From contig JACKEC010000021.1 of assembly GCA_020633195.1 (NCBI GenBank), positions 215,732 through 279,731 on the forward strand: a stretch of 64,000 bases of DNA. Direction: 5' to 3'. Below, piece after piece: positions 7,625 through 16,825 of the stretch. The translations under genes were made by a program, and so were the position numbers. A model generated the notes under the pieces. It saw only the letters and a list, made by a program, of their open reading frames with translations. It was not told the origin of the DNA and ran no database searches. Position 1 is the stretch's first letter. Each line of letters opens with the position of its first letter. The stretch is from Sandaracinaceae bacterium (lineage in GTDB: Bacteria; Myxococcota_A; Polyangia; Polyangiales; Sandaracinaceae).

Positions 7625-9996
7625 CAGCCCACCTCCGGACGCCACGGCTGGTTGCCGCCGCGGATCGAGAGGAGGAACGCCGCAGGCCCGACCGCCGAGG
7701 CGGCGTCGTCGCCGAGCCCGAACCGACCCGCGAGCTCGAGCGAGACGGGGCCGAGGTCGATCCAGGTCGCGACGCCGGCGACGGGCGCGAACAGGAGGTC
7801 CGAGTCCTCCTGCCCGAGGGTGAGGCCGAGCTCGGCGCCCGCGGACCACGGCCCCACGATCCACACGTCGGCCGCATAGGCCGACGCCCACATCGCGTTG
7901 CCGCCGTCGGCCAGATCGAAGAGCGCGGTCTGCCGCGTCCGCAGCGCCACGCGCTCGTCGGCGACCCGCAGCGAGAGCTCCACGGTCGGCGCGAGGCGCA
8001 CCGCGCCGATCCCCGCCGGGCCCTGCTGCGCGGGCAAGAACGCGCCGAGCTCGAACATCAGGCCCACGTCCTCGAGGCGCGGGAGGTACGCCGCGGAGAG
8101 CCACACGTCGCCCGAGCCGCGCTGCGACGTCCGCGCGTAGCTGCCGTAGAGATCGATCGCGGCCGCGGCCCCGAGGCGCAGGTGATCGTCGATCACGTCG
8201 CCGTGGACGCCGAGCGCCGCGCGGAGGCGATCGCCGACCGTCGCGTCGACGGCGCCCGTGTACGCGAGGGCGAGCACCGCGCTGACGCCGCGCCGATCGA
8301 GGTCGCGCACGCCCACCGAGCTCGCGAGGAGGCTCGCCGAGAGGCCCTCGTGCAGGAGGTGCGGCGGCGGGCGCGGCGGCAGGGGCGCCTCGGGCGCGGC
8401 CACGTCCGCGGGGCGCGCGACGAAGGCGAGCGTCGCGAGCGCGGTCGCGGCGTCCTCGGCGTGGACGAGCTCGATCGAGCCCTCGCCGGCTTCGGCGGCC
8501 ACCAGCTCCGCGGTCAGCGTCTCGCCGTCCCAGGTGCTCGACGTCACCGTGACGCCCGAGCCACGCGCGACGAGCCGCGGCGGCAGGCTCGAGCTCGCGC
8601 GCACCTGGATCGCGACCTCGGTCGGCCGCCCCGCGATCAGCTCGACGCGGGTGGGCTCCGCGGCCTGCGGGACGCGCGGCTCCGCCGCCCGCACCGCCAG
8701 ATCGATCCCGCCGAGCGCGGCGCCCGCGTCGTCGACGCACCGGACCGTGCCCTCTTCGCCGGCCGCGAGCGTGAACGACGACGCCGGCTCTCCGTCCAGC
8801 GCGCAGCGCGCCCCCTCCGGCGCCTCGAACAGAGAGCCCGGGAGGACCTCGAGCGGTCGGACCTCTTCGCTCGGGTCGCCGTGATCGAAGGAGGGCTGCG
8901 CGTCGGCGGGCTCCCACGGCGCGCGGAGCCGACCGAGCGCGATCTCGAACGCGTACGCCTCGGACGGACGGCTCTCGAAGAAGTCGCGGCCGATCGTCGA
9001 GACGCGCGCGAAGTAGTGCCCCGGCGGGAGGTGGTGCACCTCGAAGCGCGTGACCTCGGGCGGCACCTCCACCGCGGCGACGAGCCCCGCGCCCGAGCCG
9101 CCGCGGGTGATCTCCACGCGGTAGCGGCCCGCCACGGGGACCGGCGCCCACTCGCCGCGGATCGTCGTCCGCTGCGCGACGCCGACCCAGCGCGCGGGCT
9201 GCGCGTCGACCCAGCGCGGCGCCGGCGGCAGCGGGCGCGGCGGCGTGGGGCGCGCGCCCTGCGCGACCGACGAGCCCATCCCCGGCGCGACGGTGACGGT
9301 GCCCTGGCCGTTGGGCGTGGAGACGCGCGCGGCGCGGCCCTCGTGGTTCGAGACGCGGCTGGTGTCGCTGTCGTCGACGCTGACGACGGCGGCGCCGCCC
9401 TCGAGGTCGGCGCGCGCGCTCGGCGTGGTCACGCGGACGCTGCGGCCGCGGAGCTCGGCGAGCCGCGCGCGGAGCGAGCCGCGATCGAGCTGCGCCTCGC
9501 TCGCGCTCCGGCGCGTGTCCGCGGCGCTCGCGCCGAACACGACCACGACGGTGTTCTCTCGCAAGGATACTTGCGTCTCGTCCCGGAACGTCAGCTCGGC
9601 GAACGCGCGCTCGAGCGTGTTGACGCGCCACCCGCGCTCGAGGTCGGTGCCGAGCTGCAGGGAGCGCCAGTCGCGCTGCTCGCTCGGGCGGCCGCGCACG
9701 TTGGGCTGCATCGCCGTGACCTCGGCGTCCGGGCCGTCCGCGCGGACCGCGACGATCGGGAGCACGAGGCGCTGCCCCGGCCGCAGGCGATGCGGCAGCG
9801 GCCCGAGGTTCTCGTTGTAGGCGTGGACGATGTCGTAGCGCCGCCGGTCGCCGTAGACGGTCTGCGCGATCGACGGGCAGCTCTCGCCCTCGACGACGAC
9901 GTACTCGAACGTCTCGGCGCCCTGCGGGACCTGCGCCCCCGCCGTCGCGGGCGCGAGCGCGCTCAGCGCGAGCAGCGTGACGATCCCCCGCCTCAC
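7621..9996 (-). CDS. LysM/FecR-domain envelope protein with C-terminal barrel-like region
   Basis: 791 aa from the GTG at 9996, overlapping the kinase stop by four bases. A signal peptide ends near TAGAQ. A LysM peptidoglycan-binding module occupies about residues 25-80 (YVVVEGESCPSIAQ through LRPGQRLVLP). A FecR-like domain follows at about 100-240 (sheets around LERAFAELTFRDETQVSL and SARADLEGGAAVVSV), then two Ig/FN3-like stretches. The last 270 residues look like an outer membrane barrel ending in aromatic EVGW. LysM plus FecR is a known architecture for envelope proteins that receive or display signals. Placement between a kinase and an OmpA protein suggests a cell-surface scaffold made with its regulator. 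The DNA motif GCAA-N6-TTGC lies inside it at 9561. No enzyme motif is visible. Confidence 0.85.
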   Translation of the reverse strand: MRRGIVTLLALSALAPATAGAQVPQGAETFEYVVVEGESCPSIAQTVYGDRRRYDIVHAYNENLGPLPHRLRPGQRLVLPIVAVRADGPDAEVTAMQPNVRGRPSEQRDWRSLQLGTDLERGWRVNTLERAFAELTFRDETQVSLRENTVVVVFGASAADTRRSASEAQLDRGSLRARLAELRGRSVRVTTPSARADLEGGAAVVSVDDSDTSRVSNHEGRAARVSTPNGQGTVTVAPGMGSSVAQGARPTPPRPLPPAPRWVDAQPARWVGVAQRTTIRGEWAPVPVAGRYRVEITRGGSGAGLVAAVEVPPEVTRFEVHHLPPGHYFARVSTIGRDFFESRPSEAYAFEIALGRLRAPWEPADAQPSFDHGDPSEEVRPLEVLPGSLFEAPEGARCALDGEPASSFTLAAGEEGTVRCVDDAGAALGGIDLAVRAAEPRVPQAAEPTRVELIAGRPTEVAIQVRASSSLPPRLVARGSGVTVTSSTWDGETLTAELVAAEAGEGSIELVHAEDAATALATLAFVARPADVAAPEAPLPPRPPPHLLHEGLSASLLASSVGVRDLDRRGVSAVLALAYTGAVDATVGDRLRAALGVHGDVIDDHLRLGAAAAIDLYGSYARTSQRGSGDVWLSAAYLPRLEDVGLMFELGAFLPAQQGPAGIGAVRLAPTVELSLRVADERVALRTRQTALFDLADGGNAMWASAYAADVWIVGPWSAGAELGLTLGQEDSDLLFAPVAGVATWIDLGPVSLELAGRFGLGDDAASAVGPAAFLLSIRGGNQPWRPEVGW
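9561..9574. repeat. GCAA-N6-TTGC motif, copy 1
   Basis: Spacer GGATAC. Inside the LysM/FecR gene, where it is read as CAA-GTA-TCC-TTG, rare Gln and Leu codons for this genome. Confidence 0.8.
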
Positions 9997-11300
9997 GGCG
10001 CGCTCCTCCGGCGCGCGCGGCGGATCGCGCGCCAGATCTTGTGCGAGATCTGCGCGGTCGTCGCGGGGCGCGGCACGACCTCGTCGACCCCCACGGTGAC
10101 CAGCTCGGCGATGCGCGTCATGTCCTTCGCGTCGGCGTCGGTGACGATGGGCACCGTCTCGGTGCTGCGCAGGCGCCGCAGCTCGTCGAGCTCGACGCCG
10201 GGCGCGAAGATCGCCGCGGCGCCGGCGATGGGCTGGTCCTCGGACACCACGAACGGGATGAGCCCGTTCGCGCCGAGGCCGAGCACGAGGTCGCCCTGCA
10301 TCCGGCCGATCACCGCGACCTCGACGGGGTCCCCCGGCGGGCGGATCGACTCGGTGGCGCGGCCGTGGGTCAGCGCGTCGGGCGCCGCGACCATGCGGCC
10401 CGCGCGGCCCTGCAAGTAACGTTGCGTGCGCGATCGCTCGGGCGAGTCGCTCCCGAGCGAGTCCAGCGTCCCGCGGACGGTCTCCATGTCGGGGCGCTCG
10501 CCCGCGAGCTTGCCGAGCATGCGCATGCACAGGTCGTCGAGCTCCGCCGGGATCGCGAGGTCGCGGCGCGCCTCGCGCGGGGGCCGCGGCGGCTCGAGGA
10601 GGTGCTGGTACGCGAGGTTCTCGCGATCGCCGGTGAAGGGCACGCGGGACGTGAGCATCTCGTAGAGGAGGCAGCCGAGCGAGTACACGTCCGAGGCCGC
10701 GCCCGTGACCGACCCCGTGATCTGCTCCGGGCTCATGTAGTCCGGCGTCCCCGCCACCCGCCCCTCGCGCGTCATGCGACCCCTCGCGGTGTCACCCTCG
10801 ATGAACGCGAGCCCGAAGTCCACCACCACGACGCGGTCGCCGCCCTTCGAGGTCGGCTGCACGAACACGTTCTCGGGCTTCACGTCGCGATGGACCAACC
10901 CCATGTCGTGCGCCGCGGCGAGCGCGTCGGCGATCTGCGTGACGATGCGGATCGTGCGCTCGATGGGCAGCAGCGGCAGGTGCGCGTCGACGATGTCGCG
11001 CAGGGGGTAGCCCTCGAGCAGCTCCATGGCGAGGTAGAGCTGGCCGCTCGCCTCGCCGAAGTCGTGGATGCGGACGACGTTGGGGTGCGTGAGCGCCGAC
11101 GCCACCCGCGCCTCGCGCTCGAACCGCTTGCGCGAGGTCGTGTTCGCGGCGACGTGGGGCCGGAGCAGCTTGAGCGCGACGTCGCGGCCCAGGTTGAGCT
11201 GCGTCGCCTGCCACACCTCGGCCATCCCGCCCTCGCCGATCTTGCGCACCAGCTCGTAGCGCTCGCCGATCAGCTTGCCGGGCTCGTTCTCGCCGCTCAT
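9993..11300 (-). CDS. Ser/Thr protein kinase with receiver-like C-terminal domain
   Basis: 435 aa. The ATG at 11300 overlaps the cyclase stop by four bases (ATGA). A complete Hanks-type kinase occupies about residues 14-275: GEGGMAEVW glycine loop, VALKLL lysine, VHRDVKPENV catalytic loop, VVDFGLAF metal-binding loop and YMSPEQ. The kinase should therefore be active. No transmembrane segment or PASTA repeat is seen. The last 110 residues resemble the second half of a response-regulator receiver fold (VPIVTDADAKDMTRIAELV, then VDEVVPRPATTAQI), but the canonical phospho-acceptor Asp block is not recognisable, so it may be a pseudo-receiver. Coupled translation with an adenylate cyclase upstream and envelope proteins downstream suggests it regulates them. 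A GCAA-N6-TTGC site lies at 10412. Confidence 0.92.
   Translation of the reverse strand: MSGENEPGKLIGERYELVRKIGEGGMAEVWQATQLNLGRDVALKLLRPHVAANTTSRKRFEREARVASALTHPNVVRIHDFGEASGQLYLAMELLEGYPLRDIVDAHLPLLPIERTIRIVTQIADALAAAHDMGLVHRDVKPENVFVQPTSKGGDRVVVVDFGLAFIEGDTARGRMTREGRVAGTPDYMSPEQITGSVTGAASDVYSLGCLLYEMLTSRVPFTGDRENLAYQHLLEPPRPPREARRDLAIPAELDDLCMRMLGKLAGERPDMETVRGTLDSLGSDSPERSRTQRYLQGRAGRMVAAPDALTHGRATESIRPPGDPVEVAVIGRMQGDLVLGLGANGLIPFVVSEDQPIAGAAAIFAPGVELDELRRLRSTETVPIVTDADAKDMTRIAELVTVGVDEVVPRPATTAQISHKIWRAIRRARRRSAP
10412..10425. repeat. GCAA-N6-TTGC motif, copy 2
   Basis: Spacer GTAACG. Inside the receiver-tailed kinase gene, read as CAA-CGT-TAC-TTG. Confidence 0.8.
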
Positions 11301-13096
11301 CCGCGCACCTCGAACAGCTCGACCGTGGTGCGCCGCCCGGCGAGGTCGCTCTCGCCCGCGGAGACGCACTCGTAGTCGCCGCGGATCACCGCCTCGACGG
11401 CCTGGGTCACGAGGATCTGCTGAGGCCGCGCGATCGCCTCGAGGCGCGCCGCGACGTTCACCACGTCCCCGATCGCCGTGTAGGTCATGCGGGTCTCGGA
11501 GCCGATGTTGCCCACCACCGCCTCGCCGCGGTGCACCCCGATCGCGAGCTGGATCGTGACCCCGAAGCGCTCCTGCCAGGAGAGGTTCCCCGTCTCGAGC
11601 CAGCGCAGCATCTCCTCGGCCGCGGCCATCGCGCGCTCGGTGTGGTCGGGCTGCCCGTCGGGCGCGCCCCAGATCGCCATCACGCAGTCGCCGATGAACT
11701 TGTCGACGAGGCCGCCGTGCCGGAACACGATCTCGGTGAGGATCGTGAACAGCTCGTTGAGGATCGTGACGACCTCTTCGGGCTCGCGCTCCTCGGTGAG
11801 CGGGGTGAAGCCGACCACGTCCGCGAACAGCACCGTGATCTCGCGGCGCTCGCCGCCGAGCGCCATGTCCTGCTCGCGGCGCACCACGCGATCGACGATC
11901 TCCGCCGGCAGGTAGCGGCGCAGGTCGCCCCGGATCGCCTCCTCGCGCCGCAGGCGCTCCTCGCTCGTCTCGAGCTCGACCGAGGCGTCGCTCAGCGCGT
12001 CCCCGAGGGTCGAGAGCTCGTCCGACGTCTCCACCGCGACGCGGCCGCCGAACCGGCGCTCCCCGAGCTCCTTCGCGAATGCGACGAGCGAGCCGAGCGG
12101 CCGGGTGATCCGGCGCGCAGCCAGCAGCCCCACGAGGACCGCGAGCAGCAGCGCCACCGCGATCGTCGCGGCGATGATCCGCCGCATGCGCCCGACGGAG
12201 GCGAAGACGACGTCGTGCGGCTCCTGCACGGCCACCGCCCAGCGGTACTGCGGGATGGTGCGGACCGAGGCGACGACGGGGCCCGACGGAGTGTCGACCG
12301 CGCCCTGGCGCAGCAGCTCGGCGGCGTAGGCGCCCTCGGGCAGGTCCTGCAGCCACGGCAACGGGGCCGGGGTCAGCGGCGCAGGACCACCGCGCGCCCC
12401 GACGAGCGCGCGGCCTCGGTGGTCGACGATCGTCAGCGCGTCGGGGAGGCCCGGGAAGCGATCGGCCGCCGTGCGCTCGACGTGCTCCGCGAGCCGCTCG
12501 AGCGAGGCGTGGGTGACGGCGAAGCCCGTCACCGGGCCGACCACCTGCGCGCGGAGCGGCACCGCGACGAGGACGCGCGGCGCGAGCTCCGCGGCGGTCG
12601 CGTCCCCGAGGGTGGTGCCGTTCGCGTCGGCGCGCGCTCGGAGCTCCGCGGGCAGCGTCTCGGGCACCTCGACGCCCGCGGCCACGCGCTCGCGGATCAC
12701 GTCGATGAGCGCGCCGTCGGCGTCGTAGATCGCGACGTGGTCGACGAGCTCGGCGCCCTCGACCACCGCGATCGACGCGGCGAGCGCGGCGTCCGGAGGG
12801 ATCTCGTCGCGCGTCAGCAGCCGGCCGACCGTCTCGAGGGCGTTCTCGACGGCGCCGAGCTGCGCCGCGACGTCCTTCGTCGTGTCCTCGACCACGGCGA
12901 GCTGCACCTCGAGGGAGAGGTCGTCGACGGTGTCCTCGTTGACGTCGATCAGGCCGAGGCCGACCGCGACGAGCGGGACCGTCACGAGCCCGATCGCGAG
13001 CCCCGTGAGCTTCCAGCGGAGCGGGAACCGAGGTCCTCGCCCGCGCGCTGTGGTCTTCTCGTTCACCCGTCGGCCCCGCGCCCGTCGGCGCAGCAT
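11297..13096 (-). CDS. Membrane class III adenylate/guanylate cyclase with periplasmic sensor and HAMP
   Basis: 599 aa from the ATG at 13096, preferred over a GTG 27 bases upstream because GGAGG lies six bases before it. There is one transmembrane helix near residues 30-48, a roughly 260-residue extracytoplasmic region resembling a double-Cache sensor, a second helix near 315-340, HAMP (ITRPLGSLVAFAKELGERR), then the cyclase catalytic domain. In that domain I see both metal Asp sites (LFADVVGF and KFIGDCVMAIWG), the substrate-side Lys (VDKFIGD), and the transition-state Asn and Arg (VVNVAARLE). The enzyme should make cAMP, or less likely cGMP, in response to a periplasmic ligand. It is the first gene of a four-gene overlapping operon. 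A possible cAMP reader, a kinase with a cNMP domain, lies at 43326-44666. Confidence 0.92.
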   Translation of the reverse strand: MLRRRARGRRVNEKTTARGRGPRFPLRWKLTGLAIGLVTVPLVAVGLGLIDVNEDTVDDLSLEVQLAVVEDTTKDVAAQLGAVENALETVGRLLTRDEIPPDAALAASIAVVEGAELVDHVAIYDADGALIDVIRERVAAGVEVPETLPAELRARADANGTTLGDATAAELAPRVLVAVPLRAQVVGPVTGFAVTHASLERLAEHVERTAADRFPGLPDALTIVDHRGRALVGARGGPAPLTPAPLPWLQDLPEGAYAAELLRQGAVDTPSGPVVASVRTIPQYRWAVAVQEPHDVVFASVGRMRRIIAATIAVALLLAVLVGLLAARRITRPLGSLVAFAKELGERRFGGRVAVETSDELSTLGDALSDASVELETSEERLRREEAIRGDLRRYLPAEIVDRVVRREQDMALGGERREITVLFADVVGFTPLTEEREPEEVVTILNELFTILTEIVFRHGGLVDKFIGDCVMAIWGAPDGQPDHTERAMAAAEEMLRWLETGNLSWQERFGVTIQLAIGVHRGEAVVGNIGSETRMTYTAIGDVVNVAARLEAIARPQQILVTQAVEAVIRGDYECVSAGESDLAGRRTTVELFEVRG

Positions 13097-13192
13097 CGCA
13101 CGCCTCCGCACGCGCCGTACCACTCGGCTGGGCCGAGGGACGCAGCGTGGAGGCGTCGGGCCGAGGCTACACGCGTCGGCCCGACCCGCGGG

Positions 13193-15028
13193 TCAGCGGT
13201 CGATCGCGTCGGAGCCCGGGCCGCTGTTGCGCTGGGCGATGCCGCCGTCGGGGATGTTGAACTCCACGCGCCGGTTCCGGGCGTGGTCTTCGGGGGTCGT
13301 GGCGTTCTCGACGACGGGCCGGTCGGGGCCGAAGCCCTGCGCGTCGAGGCGCGCGCCGTCGACGTTCCCGCGGGTGGTGAGGAAGCGGACCACGGACTCG
13401 GCCCGCTGCTGGCTGAGGCGCATGTTCGAGTCGTGGCGACCCCGGGCGTCGGTGTGACCCTCGACCCGGATGTGCTCGATCTCGGGGTGCGCGTTGAGCA
13501 CCTGCGCGACGTTCATCAGCAGCGGGAAGCTGCGCGAGAGGATCGTGGCGCGGTTGGTCTGGAAGTAGACCATGTCGAGGATCTCGAGGCGGCCCTCCTG
13601 CAGGACGACCTGCTGCTCCTCACGGCAGCCGTGGTTCGCCGGCGGGCCCGGCTCGTCGGGGCAGTTGTCGATGCGGTCGACGACGGTGTCTCCGTCGCGA
13701 TCCGAGTCCGGGCAGCCGTGGTTCTCGATCGGGCCGGGCTCGTTGGGGCAGCTGTCCGCGTCGTCCGTGAGGCCGTCCTGATCGTTGTCCGGATCGGGGC
13801 AGCCGTTCTCGTCCTCGAAGCCGTCGAAGTCCTCGGGCTGGTCCGGGCACTCGTCGACGTTGTCGAGGTAGCCGTCGCCGTCGCGGTCGCCGACCTCGTC
13901 GGGGCAGCCGTCCTGGTCTTCGAAGTCGTTGAGCGTCTCGGGCTCGTTCGGGCACTCGTCCGGATCGTCGAGGATCCCGTCGCGGTCGTTGTCGGGATCG
14001 GGGCAGCCGTTCTCGTCCTCGAACTGATCGATGTCCTCGGGCTCGTCCGGACACTCGTCGTCGGAGTCGAGGATCCCGTCGTGGTCGCGATCGCCGTTGG
14101 GCAGGTCGCGGGGCATCATCCAGCCGAGGTTCACGAGGAGCCGGAAGTCGGGCGAGCCGAAGCCGCGGTTGAGGCCCGGCCCCATCGCGAGGCCCGCGAC
14201 GACGCCGCTGTTGTGGAAGAGCTTGAGGCCCGCGAGCGCCTCGAGCGCCGTCCCCTCCCGCTCGCCGAAGAGCGCGAAGGCGCTCGAGCCGAAGAGCTGG
14301 ATGTGACCGTCGAGGTGCGTGCGCTCGTCGGCCTCGTCGGTCCAGAACGGGATCGCGAACCCGATCGCGTAGGTCAGCTCGTGGCGGAACTGGAGGTTGT
14401 TCGCCGTCGTTGTCGTCTCTTCGCGGATCCGCGCGCCGAGGTTGAGCACGATGCGGGCGCCCGCCCCGGGCCGGATCTCGCCGAGGAGCTCCGGGTGGAT
14501 CGTCATGAAGGGGTCGCCGCGGTAGGTCGAGTCGACCGACGTCGGGAACGTTCCCGTGACCTGGAGCGCGAGCGCGCCCGCGTCCTCGGCCTCGCCGAAG
14601 AGCCGCACGCGGCCGCCGAGGTAGACGTCACCGAGGCCGCCGCCGTCGGCGGCCTGGACCCCGACCGGGACCATCTCGGCGCCGTCGTTGAGGAACACGA
14701 CGGGGAGGCCGGCGAAGATCACGACGCGATCCGCGAGGCCGAACGCGAGGCCGACGGTGCCCGTCAGCGCGTGCTCGATCACGGACAGCGACTCCGAGGA
14801 CGTGTCGCCGAGCACCGCCTCGTACACCAGCGGGTTCAGCGCGTAGTCCAGCGTGAGCTGAGCGCCGAAGCGGATGTCTCCGAAGTCGGAGGCTCGGCTG
14901 AGCTCGAAGTCGTCCTCGTTGGTCTCGGACGCGCGGAATCGATTCAGCGTCCCGGTCTGCGCGTGGGCGGTGGCGGTCCCGAGGGCGAGCCACACGAGCG
15001 CCAGCCGCACCAATCCAATTCGAGTCAA
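13193..15028 (-). CDS. OmpA-family protein with five thrombospondin type 3 calcium repeats
   Basis: 611 aa. I place the start at TTG 15028 because AGGGAGG sits five bases upstream and the product then begins with a compact signal peptide ending AHAQ. Residues 20-300 form the barrel-like N-terminal domain shared with the OmpA paralogue at 5975-7624 (RFRASETNEDDFELSRASD). Residues about 320-470 hold five TSP3-type repeats such as DPDNDRDGILDDPDECP, which in characterised relatives bind calcium and act as a stiff spacer. The C-terminal OmpA domain (FQTNRATILSRS, IRVEGHTDARGRHDSNMRLSQQRAESV, NRRVEFNI) should bind peptidoglycan. It stands alone between the cyclase operon and lnt, with its own candidate promoter. 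The role is probably structural: anchoring the outer membrane to the wall. Confidence 0.92.
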   Translation of the reverse strand: MTRIGLVRLALVWLALGTATAHAQTGTLNRFRASETNEDDFELSRASDFGDIRFGAQLTLDYALNPLVYEAVLGDTSSESLSVIEHALTGTVGLAFGLADRVVIFAGLPVVFLNDGAEMVPVGVQAADGGGLGDVYLGGRVRLFGEAEDAGALALQVTGTFPTSVDSTYRGDPFMTIHPELLGEIRPGAGARIVLNLGARIREETTTTANNLQFRHELTYAIGFAIPFWTDEADERTHLDGHIQLFGSSAFALFGEREGTALEALAGLKLFHNSGVVAGLAMGPGLNRGFGSPDFRLLVNLGWMMPRDLPNGDRDHDGILDSDDECPDEPEDIDQFEDENGCPDPDNDRDGILDDPDECPNEPETLNDFEDQDGCPDEVGDRDGDGYLDNVDECPDQPEDFDGFEDENGCPDPDNDQDGLTDDADSCPNEPGPIENHGCPDSDRDGDTVVDRIDNCPDEPGPPANHGCREEQQVVLQEGRLEILDMVYFQTNRATILSRSFPLLMNVAQVLNAHPEIEHIRVEGHTDARGRHDSNMRLSQQRAESVVRFLTTRGNVDGARLDAQGFGPDRPVVENATTPEDHARNRRVEFNIPDGGIAQRNSGPGSDAIDR

Positions 15029-15078
15029 GCCGTCCTCCCTGACGACCAAATCCGGTATTTGCGGAATGGTCAGTCAGG

Positions 15079-15108
15079 ACTGTACCCGGGGACGCGGCTT
15101 CAGATCAA
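15079..15108 (-). promoter_or_regulatory. Candidate sigma70-type promoter for the OmpA gene
   Basis: On the minus strand TTGATC (15108-15103) and TACAGT (15084-15079) are separated by 18 bases, each matching four of six consensus positions. Transcription would begin about 40-45 bases before the TTG start at 15028. Weak match; offered as a candidate only. Confidence 0.3.
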
Positions 15109-15115
15109 CGAACCG

Positions 15116-16825
15116 TCACTCCTCTTCGTCGTCTCGGGGCCCTTTTCTCGCAGGAGCCGGGGGAGCTGGCTCGGGGGTCGAGGGAGCCCGCGGCGGAGGC
15201 CTTCGGCCCAGGAATCCGATGTAGCCCATGGCGATCAGGGCCAGCCAGCCCGGCCAATTGCCGAGGATTCGGTAGGGCGTCGAGCCCTCCATCATCCGAA
15301 CCTCGCCGCGCAGGCTGGCCCGCTCGAAGGTCTCGGAGTGCGCGGACACCCGGCCGAGCGGGTCGATGATCGCGCTGACGCCGGTGTTGGTGGCTCGCAC
15401 GAGGTAGCGGTGGTGCTCGACGGCGCGCATCTCGGCGAGGGCGAGGTGGACCCACGGCTCCTGGGTGTCGCCGAACCACGCGTCGTTGGTGACGTTGACG
15501 AGGAGGTTCGGGTCGTCCTCGTTCATGATCGAGCGGACGAAGCCGGGCAGGATGTCCTCGTAACAGACGAGCGCGCCGATGCGGTGATCGCCGAAGGGCA
15601 GCGAGTGGACCTGGTCGCCCGGGGTGAAGTGGCCGGTGTTCGGCGACCACTCGTAGAGGATCGGGAAGGTCTCCCCGAGGGGCAGGTACTCGCCGAAGGC
15701 GAGCAGGTAGGTCTTGTCGTAGTGGGCGGCGATGCGGCCCTGGTCGTCGGTCAGGAACGCCGTGTTGTAGAGGCGGTTCTCGCCCTCGCCGAGCTCCGAG
15801 CTGAGGCCGCCGAAGAGGAGCGGGGTCCGGGGGAAGCCGGGATCCTCGAGGCCATAGAACGCGATCGCGCGGTGGAAGTAGCCCTCGATCGGCACGCCGG
15901 GGTCGCGCGGGAGCCGGAACGTGGCCGCCGACTCGGGCCAGACGAGGAGATCGAGGGGGCCCTCCGCCTCGAGCTCGAGGGACTGCTCGAGGTGGCGCCG
16001 CAGGCCCTCGCCCGGGTCGTCGCGCTTCTCGTAGATCCCCATGTTCGTCTGGACGACGCCGAGCTGGAGCGCCGGAGCCGCGGCCATGCGCGCCTCGACC
16101 TCGCCGATGCGATAGACGCCGTAGCCGAGGGTGAACGCGAGCACGCCGAGGAAGACCGCCGGCGCGACCTTGGGCCAGCGCTCCTCGCGCACCACGACGG
16201 CCCGCACCACGACGTAGGCGGCCCCGTTCCCGAGCATCGCGAGCGCGCTGAGGAGCAGCGGCCCCCCGAGGTCCGCGACCTGCACGAGCTGCGGGACGGC
16301 GTGGAAGCTGTTGCCGTAGAAGTTGTCGAAGAGCTGCGGGAACACCATCTCGGAGGCGACGAAGGCCACCACCAGGCTCAGCGTCGCCTCGAAGCCGCGC
16401 TCGCGCGCCCGGCGATAGAGCCAGAGCATCAGGACGTACTGCAGCGCCTGATAGAGGAAGTAGACGGACGCGAAGAACGCGGCGAGCGCGTACGGGAAGC
16501 CGCCGAAGTCGACGATCGTGTCGACGACCCAGTAGAAGCCGCCGTACCAGGCGACGTAGCCGAAGAAGAGCGCGCGGCGGAAGAAGACCCACCCCTTCGC
16601 CTGGCTCTGGTCCATGACCCAGAGCGCGGGGACCATGCCCACGAAGGCGAGCGGCCAGACCCCGAAGCCCGCGAACCCGAGGAACATCAGGATCGCGCTC
16701 AGGAGCAGCAGCCCGTAGGCGCGCCCGATCTCGGCCCAGTCGCGCGGAGGCTTCGGAGGCTCGGGCGCGGGAGCCGGCGCCGCCGCCGCGGGAGGCGACC
16801 TGCGACGCTTCTTCTTGCGGGTCAT
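15116..16825 (-). CDS. lnt: Apolipoprotein N-acyltransferase
   Basis: 569 aa. Lnt transfers an acyl chain from phospholipid to the N-terminal Cys of lipoproteins in the inner membrane, the last step of their maturation, which fits a genome with so many lipoproteins. The N-terminal half has about seven hydrophobic helices; a carbon-nitrogen hydrolase domain follows from about residue 265, and one more helix comes near 530. The catalytic triad is recognisable as Glu298 (WPESA), Lys371 (YDKTYLLAFGEYLP) and Cys421 (ALVCYEDILP). The start ATG at 16825 overlaps the response-regulator stop by four bases. A basic, Ala/Pro-rich N-terminal extension of about 35 residues and an acidic Pro-rich tail are longer than in enterobacterial enzymes. 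Confidence 0.95.
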   Translation of the reverse strand: MTRKKKRRRSPPAAAAPAPAPEPPKPPRDWAEIGRAYGLLLLSAILMFLGFAGFGVWPLAFVGMVPALWVMDQSQAKGWVFFRRALFFGYVAWYGGFYWVVDTIVDFGGFPYALAAFFASVYFLYQALQYVLMLWLYRRARERGFEATLSLVVAFVASEMVFPQLFDNFYGNSFHAVPQLVQVADLGGPLLLSALAMLGNGAAYVVVRAVVVREERWPKVAPAVFLGVLAFTLGYGVYRIGEVEARMAAAPALQLGVVQTNMGIYEKRDDPGEGLRRHLEQSLELEAEGPLDLLVWPESAATFRLPRDPGVPIEGYFHRAIAFYGLEDPGFPRTPLLFGGLSSELGEGENRLYNTAFLTDDQGRIAAHYDKTYLLAFGEYLPLGETFPILYEWSPNTGHFTPGDQVHSLPFGDHRIGALVCYEDILPGFVRSIMNEDDPNLLVNVTNDAWFGDTQEPWVHLALAEMRAVEHHRYLVRATNTGVSAIIDPLGRVSAHSETFERASLRGEVRMMEGSTPYRILGNWPGWLALIAMGYIGFLGRRPPPRAPSTPEPAPPAPARKGPRDDEEE

